From Paenibacillus amylolyticus (GTDB lineage: Bacteria > Bacillota > Bacilli > Paenibacillales > Paenibacillaceae), in NCBI RefSeq assembly GCF_003719335.1, contig NZ_RIAS01000027.1, positions 1 through 48,381 of the forward strand: a stretch of DNA of 48,381 nucleotides, given 5' to 3'. Shown here one piece after another: positions 39,473 through 48,042 of this stretch; within the stretch, counting starts at the first letter, position 1; every line of letters starts with the position of its first letter. A model generated the notes under the pieces. It ran no database searches and was not told the DNA's origin. It worked only from the letters and a program-made list of their open reading frames with translations. Made by a program: the position numbers and the translations under genes.

Positions 39473-42214
39473 ATGTTAAGTCCGAACTCAACGTTTTACC
39501 CCCGTCCGCTCGGGGTGACCCCCGCGTCCTCCTTGCCTCAATCCCCTTCGGCACCGCTGGAAACCAGCCGGCAGCTTGTGGGAGATGATCAGCAGGACGC
39601 CTATTATTTCCGTTCGCTTGAAGAAGCCGGCATCAAACTTAACGGCCCGCAAATCTCGGCTGTCCGTCATGGTAAAGGGCCTATTCTCACCCTCGCCGGT
39701 GCTGGCTGTGGCAAAACAACTGTACTGGCTGCAAGAGCAGGCTACCTGATGGAAGTCAGCGGTGTACATGCAGGCAGCATTCTGCTCGTGACGTTTACCA
39801 ACAAGGCCGCTGCCGAGATGAAAGACCGGATTGCTGCCCTGCCCGGCATCAGACCCGCTGCAGCAAGAGCTGTACAGGCCCGCACCTTTCACTCGTTTGC
39901 ACTGACTTTGCTGCGCCATTACGGGGTGCAGGAAGACATTTTTGGTGAATCCCGTGCCCAGCATACGGTGCTGAAAATGCTTCTTCGCCAGAATGGCATG
40001 AGCGAGGCGTTTCAGCCGGAAAGTCTGCTGGCGATGCTGTCCGCCTGGAAAATGCAAGGTTCAGACACGGCAGACTTGCCGGAGAAAACGCAGGATGAGC
40101 GCGATGCCAAGCGGGTACTGCTCGGATACGAAACCTGGAAACAGGATCGCGGCAAAATGGACTTTGATGATATCCTGCTGCGCGCGGCTACGCTGCTTCG
40201 TGATCCGGCGGTGTTAAAGCCGCTGCAGCGGCGTTTTCAATACATTATGGTCGACGAATTTCAGGATACGAACCGGCTGCAATACGAGATTGTACAGATG
40301 CTCGCTGCGGCTCACCGCAATCTGATGGTTGTTGGAGACGATGACCAGACGATCTATACGTTTAACGGCGCACGCCAGGAATCGATTTTGGAATTCGATA
40401 AAGTATACCCGGGTGCACGCATCGTGACGCTGGACATTAATTATCGCAGTGATGCACGTATTCTGGGACTCGGCAGTGAGCTGGTCGCCCGTAATAAACG
40501 CAGACGTGACAAACGGCTGCGTGCGGCAGGGCAACGCGGGGATGCCCCCCGGTTCGCTACCCCATCTAACGCCGAGGAGGAAGCTGCCTGGGTCGTGAAT
40601 CAGATCTGCCAGCAGGTGGAGGAAGGGCAGTATCCTTATCGGGATATCGCTATTCTGCACCGGACAGCCAGTAGCAGCCGGGCGGTATTTGAGCAATTGG
40701 TACTGAAGGATGTGCCCTTTGTACAGCACGGGGCCGCTCCGGTGTTCTATGATCAATCCCTGATCAAACCGTTGATGGACCATATGCGGCTGTCTCTGAA
40801 CCCGCGAACAATGGAGGCTCTCCCAAGTGCACTCGGTCCGCTGTATGTGTCCCGTGATGCAGGACTGGAGTATATCCAGCGCTGTGAGCAGGAACAGGCC
40901 AAGAAATATCCGCTGATTCATCTGAGCAAATGGGACAAGCTGAAGCCTTTTCAACAGGAGCAGGTCAAGGAACGCATCAAGCTGATCAAATCTCTGCACA
41001 AGCTGAAGCCGATCATCGCGATTCAGGAGATGCGCCGCCAGTTCTACGATAAGTATATGGAGAGCGGCGACCCGACTATTTTTACCCATTATAAGGAAAC
41101 GATGCTGGAAACACTGGATGAATTCGAAGCGGCTGTCAAAAAGTTCGAGACCGTGGAGGAATTCGTGCAATTCGCAGACGAGTTGTCCCGCAGACACCGC
41201 GAGATGGAATCACTGCGCCGGGCGCAGGATAGTGATGCGGTACAGCTCATGACCATTCACCGGGCCAAAGGGCTGGAGTTCCCATGTGTGTACTGGATCG
41301 GAGCCAGTGAAGGCATTGTGCCGCATAGCACCGCTCTGCGTCAGGATATTCCGGAAGATCAAAAAGCAGCACTCACCGTGCAACAGACGGATGCTGAATT
41401 GGATATGGCTTTGGAGGAAGAACGCAGACTTGCTTATGTGGCCATTACACGTGCCAAACAGCATCTATATGTGACATCACCCGCGAGCCATCACGGCAAA
41501 CCTGCGGACGTGTCACGCTTCCTGCTGGAAGCCTTCGGCATGGAGGTTCCGGACAAACGTAAAGCACGGGAAGAGAGCCGTACTGGTGGCACATCGTCTT
41601 ATGGAAATGTTGGACACGCAAGCTACAACAGGAACAACAACGGAAATAGTCAGATCAATGCGAAAGGTAATGTTAACGGTAATGGGCAACATCGAAGCAA
41701 CAACGGAAACCGGAAAATTTCCGGAAATTCTGGAGACAACCGTAAACATGAAGATGGTAAGAGTGGCACAGATCAACGGACTTCGTCTTATGTTAAGCAT
41801 GATCGGCAACGAAGTGCGATAAACCACAAGGATCATCGGGAAATGGAGATGCTGGATGAACGGGATGAGGATCGCCTTAGCGAACGACGGGGCAGTGGAA
41901 TTATTCGAGATCATACAGCTTTTAGTACACCAGGTCTTCATCCAAAAGTTGGCGCTACAACCGCCACTTCGAGTACTTCCCGACATGCTGATTCTGCTCG
42001 ATCAGGTGCAAGTAAAGCCGAACGGACAGAAACGGTGGCCATCTGGAAATGTAGTTCGGTTACATGCAAAGCATGGTTAAGGCAGAAACCGGCTGTACCT
42101 TCCGGCAAAGCCTCGAAAAAGTCCTCCTCGGGAGCTCCCGCCTGTCCACTATGTTCAGGAATGATGGTTGCGGGCACCCGGCAGGTTCCATTGACGAATC
42201 GATTTGGAAAATAG
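39473..42214 (+). CDS. UvrD/PcrA/Rep-type DNA helicase with low-complexity and zinc-knuckle tail
   Basis: This 913-residue SF1A helicase has all core motifs: Walker A LAGAGCGKTTVLAARAG (about 75-91), Ia VTFTNKAAAEMKDRI, II MVDEFQDTNRLQ (about 257), III MVVGDDDQTIYTFNGA, IV DINYRSD, V LMTIHRAKGLEF (about 593) and VI RLAYVAITRAKQHLYV (about 660). Typical members have about 720 residues. Here residues about 690-870 are Asn/Gly/Ser/Arg-rich low complexity (GNSQINAKGNVNGNGQ), and the end carries a four-Cys zinc knuckle (WKCSSVTC...ACPLC). GAGGTGG lies before the ATG. It probably acts in repair or restart; the main pcrA is expected elsewhere. Confidence 0.93.
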   Translation: MLSPNSTFYPRPLGVTPASSLPQSPSAPLETSRQLVGDDQQDAYYFRSLEEAGIKLNGPQISAVRHGKGPILTLAGAGCGKTTVLAARAGYLMEVSGVHAGSILLVTFTNKAAAEMKDRIAALPGIRPAAARAVQARTFHSFALTLLRHYGVQEDIFGESRAQHTVLKMLLRQNGMSEAFQPESLLAMLSAWKMQGSDTADLPEKTQDERDAKRVLLGYETWKQDRGKMDFDDILLRAATLLRDPAVLKPLQRRFQYIMVDEFQDTNRLQYEIVQMLAAAHRNLMVVGDDDQTIYTFNGARQESILEFDKVYPGARIVTLDINYRSDARILGLGSELVARNKRRRDKRLRAAGQRGDAPRFATPSNAEEEAAWVVNQICQQVEEGQYPYRDIAILHRTASSSRAVFEQLVLKDVPFVQHGAAPVFYDQSLIKPLMDHMRLSLNPRTMEALPSALGPLYVSRDAGLEYIQRCEQEQAKKYPLIHLSKWDKLKPFQQEQVKERIKLIKSLHKLKPIIAIQEMRRQFYDKYMESGDPTIFTHYKETMLETLDEFEAAVKKFETVEEFVQFADELSRRHREMESLRRAQDSDAVQLMTIHRAKGLEFPCVYWIGASEGIVPHSTALRQDIPEDQKAALTVQQTDAELDMALEEERRLAYVAITRAKQHLYVTSPASHHGKPADVSRFLLEAFGMEVPDKRKAREESRTGGTSSYGNVGHASYNRNNNGNSQINAKGNVNGNGQHRSNNGNRKISGNSGDNRKHEDGKSGTDQRTSSYVKHDRQRSAINHKDHREMEMLDERDEDRLSERRGSGIIRDHTAFSTPGLHPKVGATTATSSTSRHADSARSGASKAERTETVAIWKCSSVTCKAWLRQKPAVPSGKASKKSSSGAPACPLCSGMMVAGTRQVPLTNRFGK

Positions 42215-42236
42215 AGAGGTCTCTTCTTCGTTTCAG

Positions 42237-42278
42237 GGCGCTTGCTGCTGTTTATTAACAGTAGAAGCGTCTTTTTTC
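42237..42278 (+). terminator. Terminator of the helicase gene
   Basis: GGCGCTTGCTGCTGTT pairs with AACAGTAGAAGCGTC, followed by TTTTTTCC, 22 bp past the stop. Confidence 0.85.
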
Positions 42279-42331
42279 CAATTCAACTGTAAAATGGTCT
42301 TTTTTTTCAATACTGAAATGGGGGTTGGATT

Positions 42332-42496
42332 ATGCAGGACGGTAAACAACATCTGTATGTGTCGGTAACTCATAACCTTATTGAACGAACGAGAAACGAA
42401 TCTACTCCGTTCGAAGTCCTTGTGGATGACGGGCAATTGGCAACATTGCAAGATCTGATGAAAGTGCTTGAGGATGGGGACGACTACTCGTTGTAG
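42332..42496 (+). CDS. Small acidic protein, 54 residues
   Basis: The sequence starts MQDGKQHLYVSVTHNLIERT and ends in an Asp-rich stretch (VLEDGDDYSL). GGGGGTTGG lies just before the ATG. It is not in the usual database families that I know. It lies 70 bp before a second tiny gene with a similar design (a Y/T strand start, an acidic end with the spaced pattern L..L..T/D..DD), so the two may be ancient paralogues. The upstream terminator means it needs its own promoter. Confidence 0.55.
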   Translation: MQDGKQHLYVSVTHNLIERTRNESTPFEVLVDDGQLATLQDLMKVLEDGDDYSL

Positions 42497-42565
42497 CGGG
42501 CCCCCGTACCTTACAAATCAGCAGACCACGACGATGGAAATGAACGATTTACGGACGGAGTGACG

Positions 42566-42700
42566 ATGCTGTACACCTTCCTCTACGATCATGGTACAAC
42601 GGAGACCAGACAGTCTATAGAGGACATGAATGTGCTTCCCAAGTTGCAGAATACGGACTACGATGACCCGGGATATGAAAACTCACCAATGAATAAATGA
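42566..42700 (+). CDS. Small acidic protein, 44 residues
   Basis: It starts MLYTFLYDHGTTETRQSIED and continues MNVLPKLQNTDYDDPGYENS. GGAG lies 5 nt before the ATG. The frame stays open upstream to 42497, so a longer N-terminus is possible if a non-ATG start is used. Likely paired with the preceding gene; role unknown. Confidence 0.5.
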   Translation: MLYTFLYDHGTTETRQSIEDMNVLPKLQNTDYDDPGYENSPMNK

Positions 42701-42780
42701 TGATGGATTAGCTTAATTTGTGTACGGCCCTTGGCATGAGCCATCTAAGATGAAATTTAACCATTCTACAACCAAAGCAA

Positions 42781-42815
42781 TAACCCTCCTTCTGCTCCAT
42801 TTAGAAGGAGGGTTA
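42781..42815. terminator. Bidirectional hairpin between the small genes and the oxidoreductase
   Basis: TAACCCTCCTTCT/AGAAGGAGGGTTA has a 13-bp perfect stem and a 9-base loop. It can end transcription from both sides, although its T-runs are short. Confidence 0.7.
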
Positions 42816-42908
42816 TTCTGTCAGCGGAATTTTCAGCGAGATTAGTCATGGTTTAACTTTCAGTAATTATTACTTAGTTCGTTATATTCTATTTCTCAAC
42901 GTCAAAGT

Positions 42909-43979
42909 CTAGTCCAATCGGACTTCCTGCCCTTTTTCGGCAGACTCGTAGATGGCGCACAGCATACGCGTAGAGGTCACCCCATCCGCAATCGGGCTGA
43001 TGGGCGGCATACCGTTCAGGCAGCATTCTACAAAGTGATCGATCTGATTCTGGAATGCACCGTGAATGTCCAGACCGGAATGATCTGTCTGGGGTTCGAT
43101 GTTCATGATGGTGTCATGTTTCTCGGAGACAATCAGCGTTTTGGGCTCCAGTTCAAATCCGCCGCGCTCACCGTACAGTTTAACAAAGGATTCATCCTCA
43201 CGGGCATGTAGGGTAAAGCTCACATCTACCGCCAAGGAAGCACCATTTTCAAAACGAATCAGGGCATTTGCCATATCTTCCACATTATTGATCGCAGCAC
43301 TGTAATCTGCCGCTTTGTAAAAGGAGAGATGTTCCACATTCGCACGATTGCCGAGTTTGCGATACGTATTCCCGCTGACGGATACAGGCTTCGGTCTTCC
43401 CATCAGATACCAGCACTGATCGATGATATGTACACCCAGGTCAATCAACGGGCCACCTCCGGAACGAGCTTTGTCCGCAAACCAGCCACCCGGATTACCG
43501 AGACGCCGCAAAATCGACGCTTTCGCATAATACAGTTCACCAAATTCGCCTGCATCTATAAATCTGCGTAGCATCTGCATGTTGTTATCGTACCGCCGTA
43601 CGAAACCCACAACAAAGGTACGTCCGCTTTTTTTCACCGCTTCCTCAATTCGCAGTGCATCTTCCACGTTGGTAGCCACCGGCTTTTCCAACAGTACATG
43701 TTTGCCTGCCTCCAGTGCAGCAATCGCAAATTCCGCATGCGTATTATTCCATGTACAGATACTGACCGCATCGACATGCGGGTCTTCCAGCATCTCACGA
43801 TAGTTGGTATATACGGACTGAGCGTCATACTTCTGTGCCGCCGCTTTGGCCCGCTCCTCATTCAGATCACAGATGGCATAGATGACGGCATCCTCATTTT
43901 TGGCATAACACCTCATATGAAGATCCGAGATGGAACCTGTGCCGATCATACCGATATGCAGCATTTGCTTGGTGCTCAT
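42909..43979 (-). CDS. Gfo/Idh/MocA-family NAD(P)-dependent oxidoreductase
   Basis: The protein has about 356 residues. The Rossmann fold is IGMIGTGSISDLHMRCYA (residues about 9-26). EKPVATNVEDA (about 97) carries the catalytic Lys of the family. The C-terminal domain includes GGPLIDLGVHIIDQCWYLMG, whose Asp/His are the substrate-side signature. It acts on a sugar or inositol-type alcohol; the substrate is unknown. GGGAGGGAGG lies before the ATG at 43979; the longer frame lacks this spacing. It follows the GNAT gene after 39 bp, probably as one transcript. Confidence 0.9.
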   Translation of the reverse strand: MSTKQMLHIGMIGTGSISDLHMRCYAKNEDAVIYAICDLNEERAKAAAQKYDAQSVYTNYREMLEDPHVDAVSICTWNNTHAEFAIAALEAGKHVLLEKPVATNVEDALRIEEAVKKSGRTFVVGFVRRYDNNMQMLRRFIDAGEFGELYYAKASILRRLGNPGGWFADKARSGGGPLIDLGVHIIDQCWYLMGRPKPVSVSGNTYRKLGNRANVEHLSFYKAADYSAAINNVEDMANALIRFENGASLAVDVSFTLHAREDESFVKLYGERGGFELEPKTLIVSEKHDTIMNIEPQTDHSGLDIHGAFQNQIDHFVECCLNGMPPISPIADGVTSTRMLCAIYESAEKGQEVRLD

Positions 43980-44018
43980 CTTCGTCCTCCCTCCCTTTTC
44001 CAAAAACTTCGTTAACGT

Positions 44019-44495
44019 CTAGTCTGCCCGCAGCATGCCTTCGTAAATACCCGGTGTTGAATTTTCAATCTCCACCGCGCCCAGCGTTCGTTTGTAGAAG
44101 TCCATCGGCCCCGCCGATCCGATAATCGCGTAACCGTACCCATCGGCTCTCATCGCATGCATACAAGCCAGCAACAACGCAGTCCCCACACCCTTTCCAC
44201 GGGCATCCGTGCTTACTCCAGTGGGCCCAAAGAAATTACGGCACGTCGCTTCGTAACAGGCAAAGCCAATCATTTTTCCATACTCCAGCGCAATGTAACA
44301 GGTCACAGGCTGACGCGCAAAAGCGACATCACATTCATCTACCCAATGCTGGTTAAAATGGGTTCTCACCCAGTTCAACACCTGCTGTTTCTCCGGAGCA
44401 ATGGCTCTGCGAATCACAATGGATGCTGCCTTCAGCTTCTCCAGTCCGCCGTGCTGCTCCGGCAGACGATAAAGCGCGACCAACATATCACTCAT
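44019..44495 (-). CDS. GNAT-family N-acetyltransferase
   Basis: The protein has 158 residues. The acetyl-CoA loop is VSTDARGKGVGTALLLACMHAM (about 94-115; R/Q-x-x-G-x-G/A pattern: ARGKGVGT). Strand 4 is CYIALEYGKMIGFACYEA, and the C-terminal beta-bulge region is AIIGSAGPMDFYKRTLGA. GAGGAGG lies 9 nt before the ATG. It heads the minus-strand pair with the oxidoreductase. The acceptor substrate cannot be told. Confidence 0.88.
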   Translation of the reverse strand: MSDMLVALYRLPEQHGGLEKLKAASIVIRRAIAPEKQQVLNWVRTHFNQHWVDECDVAFARQPVTCYIALEYGKMIGFACYEATCRNFFGPTGVSTDARGKGVGTALLLACMHAMRADGYGYAIIGSAGPMDFYKRTLGAVEIENSTPGIYEGMLRAD

Positions 44496-44735
44496 CCGTT
44501 CGTTTCCTCCTCATCTGGCACGGAATGATCCGTGCATACTTTGAAATTAACCTAATCCTACTGCTGATAACCTGCTTTTTACGCGATAACTCAAATTAGA
44601 ACTAATCGCACTGCTTACAGTGTTTATATCTCAACTGCAACACTGAGACAGGTTATCCCGTCAGTAAAGATGAGATGCGGTGATCTGTATAAAAGTTTAC
44701 CGCGACACAACGCAGATGAGAAGGGATGATTACTA

Positions 44736-45809
44736 ATGAAAAACAACATGAAAAAAGTAAGCACAATTATGGCTCTTTCTATGGCACTAAGCGGTGGAGC
44801 AGCTTATGCTGCGTCACTAGATAACACCGTTCAGCCTATGCAGGAAACCGTTACTTCTGCCCCGAGCAGTACTACAGGAGTTGTACATGTATCCGTCAAT
44901 GGTGCAGCGGTTGCTAACGGATATTGGACTCAAGACGATAAGACAGCCATGATCCCGCTTCGAGCGCTAACCGAAGCTCTGGGAATCGAATTGAAATGGC
45001 ATAAGGAAGACAAGTCCGCAGAGCTGACTCGCGGTGCCTTGTGGACTCAGGTTTTTGCGGATAAAGATCGTTACTCCGTCAACAAAATGCTGCTCACCCT
45101 CGGTACAGCTCCTCAAATTAAGGATGGAACACTTTATGTGCCTGCTGTTTTTGCGGAAAAAGTCCTACATGCCCAAGTAAGCACAACTGGAAATCAAGTA
45201 GAGATTAAAAGTGAGGAGGATGTCAAAACGGTTACAGAACGTGGCGTGATTACTCGCATTTCAAATCAGGATCAATATCAGTCCATTCAGATTGGCGGTG
45301 CAGGGCTGGATGGCATCGTATTGAACCTGAGCAAGGATACGCATCTCATTTCTGCAGAGGGAAAAGAGATTAAACTGGCTGATTTATCGATCGGCATGGT
45401 TGTCGAAGCTGAACATTCCTTAATGATGACCAAAAGTCTCCCTCCACAAACACCAACGTATAAAGTAACCGTGCTGGATACGGCGGCTGAAACAGCAGCG
45501 CAACCAGAGGAAACTTTGGGAACAGCAGGCACGATCGAAAATGTAAACATGAAGGACGGCACGGTATCCCAGATTGAGGTTAAAGGTATACGCCTGGCTG
45601 AGACTGCACCAGATCATGTCGTTTTAAATATCGATAAAGCTACTTCACTCGTAAACCAGGAAGGCGAAGCCGTGAAAGCAGAACAACTCACCAAAGGCGC
45701 AAAAGTAATCGGGTTCTATAGCCCAATGATGACTCGCAGCCTGCCTCCGATCGGTACAGCCTGGAAGGTAGTTGTCGAGCTTCCGACAGTTCAGCCCAAA
45801 GCTGAGTAA
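44736..45809 (+). CDS. Secreted CAO-N-domain protein with a duplicated C-terminal domain
   Basis: This 357-residue exported protein has a signal peptide (residues 1-25, ending AYAASLD). A copper-amine-oxidase N-terminal-like domain follows (about 48-155, KTAMIPLRALTEALGIELKW). Two homologous units follow (about 165-250 and 262-350), each starting GVITRI/GTIENV, with a VLNL..DT.L strand and ending in an identical-type motif MMTKSLPP / MMTRSLPP. AAGGGATG-type SD precedes the ATG. Likely cell-wall or secreted function unknown; the duplication points to a repeat-evolved scaffold. Confidence 0.85.
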   Translation: MKNNMKKVSTIMALSMALSGGAAYAASLDNTVQPMQETVTSAPSSTTGVVHVSVNGAAVANGYWTQDDKTAMIPLRALTEALGIELKWHKEDKSAELTRGALWTQVFADKDRYSVNKMLLTLGTAPQIKDGTLYVPAVFAEKVLHAQVSTTGNQVEIKSEEDVKTVTERGVITRISNQDQYQSIQIGGAGLDGIVLNLSKDTHLISAEGKEIKLADLSIGMVVEAEHSLMMTKSLPPQTPTYKVTVLDTAAETAAQPEETLGTAGTIENVNMKDGTVSQIEVKGIRLAETAPDHVVLNIDKATSLVNQEGEAVKAEQLTKGAKVIGFYSPMMTRSLPPIGTAWKVVVELPTVQPKAE

Positions 45810-45891
45810 AGGCGGTAGGAAGTTAGATTTAGCCTATAGGTGTAATTAAAGTTAGAGTAAATGGGGAATTACGCAAGAAGGCAGAAACGCT

Positions 45892-45937
45892 AAAAACCTT
45901 TCCCTCCTGTCTTCTGACAGGGCGTGGAAAGGTTTTT
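45892..45937. terminator. Terminator after the CAO-N protein
   Basis: AAAAACCTTTCC pairs with GGAAAGGTTTTT around an inner CCTGTC/GACAGG hairpin. T-runs lie on both strands, so it can serve both flanking genes. Confidence 0.85.
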
Positions 45938-46024
45938 GCACAAATGAGTAAGTATCAAAACTTCTAAGGTAAGTATTCTAAGCTAAGTATCTGTTTTCTT
46001 TTTTACTGGGTAGAAGAAGTGTGA

Positions 46025-46423
46025 TCAAGCCTCATCCGAAGATTCTATAATTGCTTCAGCCTCAATCTCAACCATTAGCAAAGGATCAATAAGCGCACTG
46101 ACTTCGACCATCGTAGCTACAGGTTGAATCTGTCCGAAAAATTCACCATGTGCTTTGCCAACCTCTTCCCACTTCGAAATATCCGTGACAAACATACGTG
46201 TTCTAACCACATCGGTCAAATCCGCACCAAGCTCTTTCAGTGCTTTTTCGATCGTCTCCAAAATGAATTTGGTCTGCACATACGGGTCACCCGCACCGAC
46301 AACGACGCCATCCTGCATAGCTGTTGTCCCAGCAACCTCTACCCGGTTACCCACACGAATTGCACGGCAATACCCCACCAGCGGTTCCCAAGGGGAGCCC
46401 GTAAATACCTGCTGTCTGCTCAT
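46025..46423 (-). CDS. RidA/YjgF-family protein
   Basis: This 132-residue chorismate-mutase-like trimer has the fold markers WEPLVGYCRAIRVGNRVEVA, QTKFILETIEKALKELGA, VRTRMFVTDISKWEEV (with the family's Arg) and VSALIDPLLMVEIEAEA. RidA proteins deaminate reactive enamines and imines. The N-terminus begins with the SPWEP.GYCRA form, which groups it with the Rid subfamilies rather than the archetype; subfamily activity is not fixed. GAGG lies 8 nt before the ATG. Confidence 0.88.
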   Translation of the reverse strand: MSRQQVFTGSPWEPLVGYCRAIRVGNRVEVAGTTAMQDGVVVGAGDPYVQTKFILETIEKALKELGADLTDVVRTRMFVTDISKWEEVGKAHGEFFGQIQPVATMVEVSALIDPLLMVEIEAEAIIESSDEA

Positions 46424-46535
46424 TTTCCTAACCTCGCTTTATGTCGTTTGGTAATTGGATTAAAGATGAATTATATCAGTCCGTCTTCATCTCAATCAAC
46501 GGTATAAAGCTTAATTTCAATTTAATTATTCAATG

Positions 46536-46596
46536 CAAAGACCCCTGAACAAATCACTTTCACCTTGAGTAAGGTTGAGTGTTCAGGGGACTTAAA
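46536..46596 (-). terminator. Terminator of the VanY-like gene
   Basis: Stem CCCCTGAACA/TGTTCAGGGG surrounds an inner ACCTT/AAGGT hairpin, with a short T-rich end (TCTTTGC) on the minus strand, just past the peptidase stop. Confidence 0.7.
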
Positions 46597-46607
46597 AAAA
46601 GTACCAG

Positions 46608-47588
46608 TTACAGTTTAATATTAGACTCGTCAAAGTAATCTTCCAGCGTCAAACCACTCTTCACAACATCTGGTGCAATATCTGCGCCAACATAGCGGAT
46701 GTGCCAAGGCTCATACACGTAACCCGTCTTGCCTTCTTGACCTTTCGGATAACGAATAATAAAGCCATATTCTGCAGCATGTTCATCCAGCCATTTGCCT
46801 TCTTTGGACGAACCGAATACCTCCTCCAGCACATTGCCCACGCTTGGACTGGATACGTCTATGGCAAGCCCGGTCTGGTGTTCACTCCGGCCTGGAACGG
46901 CACTTACACGGGAAGCATACTCTTCCCCTTTGGTTTTCACATTATTGTTGTAGATAGATACCTGACGCTTGTAAGACCGGTATCCAGACACGGCACGAAG
47001 CTCAATCCCGTCTGTTTTGGCACCAGCAAACAGTTTCTCCAGCGCTTCCGCAGCTTCTTTGCGCATATGCCGCTTCTCATGTGGCCCCTCGAAGGAGAAC
47101 GGCACGTCAGGCTCGACCAGATCACTCGGCTCATAGCCTTCCGGCAGACTGCGCTGTTTGTTGACAATGACTGTCATTGCCTCCGCATTAGTCACGACCG
47201 ATTGGGGATCAATCGTTGTCTGCAGAGCGCTGATGCTGCGTTTCTCCATGAGCGGATCTTCCGTTGTGGCACCACCACTTCCATTGTCTGCAGAACCCTG
47301 TCCTTCTCCTGTAGATGCAGTGTCTGAGCCGTTATCTGTTCCTTCATCGCTACCCGAATTCGTTGTGTTATCTCCTTCAGCATTACCCTTGCCATCTGAG
47401 CCTGATTCATCGGTCAAATGCACGGTTGTGCCATCGGCTCCCTGCTCCGTATTCGGTGTTCCGTTTGCGTTCTGATTATCGTTCGAGCCGGAACCGTTCT
47501 GGCATGCAGCCAGCAAGGCTCCACATATCATAAGTGAGGACAGCAGAACTACGATTCGGCGCTGTCTTCCTGTTCCTGATTTCATCAT
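46608..47588 (-). CDS. D-alanyl-D-alanine carboxypeptidase, VanY/M15B lipoprotein
   Basis: The 326-residue protein has a lipobox (ICGALLAACQ), then a Ser/Gly/Asp/Asn-rich low-complexity stretch (about 30-115) that probably spans the wall. The VanY-type Zn peptidase domain occupies about 125-326. Catalytic signatures are SGYRSYKRQ (about 200), SEHQTGLAIDV (first His and Asp) and EPWHIRYVG (second His). It trims pentapeptide D-Ala ends in peptidoglycan. There is no van operon near, so this is likely a housekeeping DacY-type enzyme and not a vancomycin resistance gene. The linker composition differs from the rest of the protein. Confidence 0.9.
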   Translation of the reverse strand: MMKSGTGRQRRIVVLLSSLMICGALLAACQNGSGSNDNQNANGTPNTEQGADGTTVHLTDESGSDGKGNAEGDNTTNSGSDEGTDNGSDTASTGEGQGSADNGSGGATTEDPLMEKRSISALQTTIDPQSVVTNAEAMTVIVNKQRSLPEGYEPSDLVEPDVPFSFEGPHEKRHMRKEAAEALEKLFAGAKTDGIELRAVSGYRSYKRQVSIYNNNVKTKGEEYASRVSAVPGRSEHQTGLAIDVSSPSVGNVLEEVFGSSKEGKWLDEHAAEYGFIIRYPKGQEGKTGYVYEPWHIRYVGADIAPDVVKSGLTLEDYFDESNIKL

Positions 47589-47647
47589 AAAACTCCTATC
47601 ACCTTAGTAGAATGAATATCTTTTTTTACGTTTTCTCATGGTTACGC

Positions 47648-47810
47648 TAGGGCGTGTCTGAAAACGCTGAAGTAAGCAGATTTTGCCGAATTTTCGTTCC
47701 AAGCCAGGAAGTTTCCCGCAGGCGTGCCGGGGCACGTCAAGGGGAAGTGACGTAGCAGGGGCAAAAAAGGTTTAAAAGATGCACTTCAGTAGGTTTCAAG
47801 ACACGCCCTA
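47648..47810. mobile_element. MITE-like element with terminal inverted repeats and TA flanks
   Basis: The left end GGGCGTGTCTGAAAACGCTGAAGT and the right end, reverse-complemented GGGCGTGTCTTGAAACCTACTGAAGT, form imperfect inverted repeats about 25 bp long. Each is flanked by TA (47648-47649 and 47809-47810), so the element is about 160 bp with a TA target duplication. No ORF is inside. The TA target suggests mobilisation by a Tc1/mariner-IS630-type or an IS5-type transposase. It lies in the gap between the VanY-like gene and the right-edge gene. Confidence 0.65.
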
Positions 47811-47995
47811 ATGTTCCCTGCGACAGTATACCTTAAATGCACGATAAGCTCCACCTGTAAAGAGTTCCTTCTCCAAGTCTCTACGCAGAAATATACCCTA
47901 TATACAGCTTGTAGCCTTGATTTCTGTACATTTAATACAACATCCCAAACTTAGATAGCTTCAGATGGAAACTGGAAAAGAAAGCTAAACCCCAC

Positions 47996-48033
47996 AAAAA
48001 AAGCAGGGGCGATCTGGTGATCTCCCCCCGCTG
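47996..48033 (-). terminator. Terminator of the right-edge gene
   Basis: GCGGGGGGAGATC ACCA GATCGCCCCTGC is followed by TTTTTTTG on the minus strand, about 10 bp past the stop of the partial gene. The interval 47811-47995 has nothing else recognised. Confidence 0.85.
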
Positions 48034-48042
48034 TGTTATGCA

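Noticed and set aside
40214..41197. Long ORF antisense to the helicase (327 codons)
   Set aside because: Lies wholly within the helicase gene, which has all SF1 motifs; the antisense frame has no domain and no ribosome binding site.
46608..47588. Vancomycin resistance locus
   Set aside because: VanY-type domain alone, without vanS/R/H/A/X genes; most such lipoproteins are ordinary D,D-carboxypeptidases.
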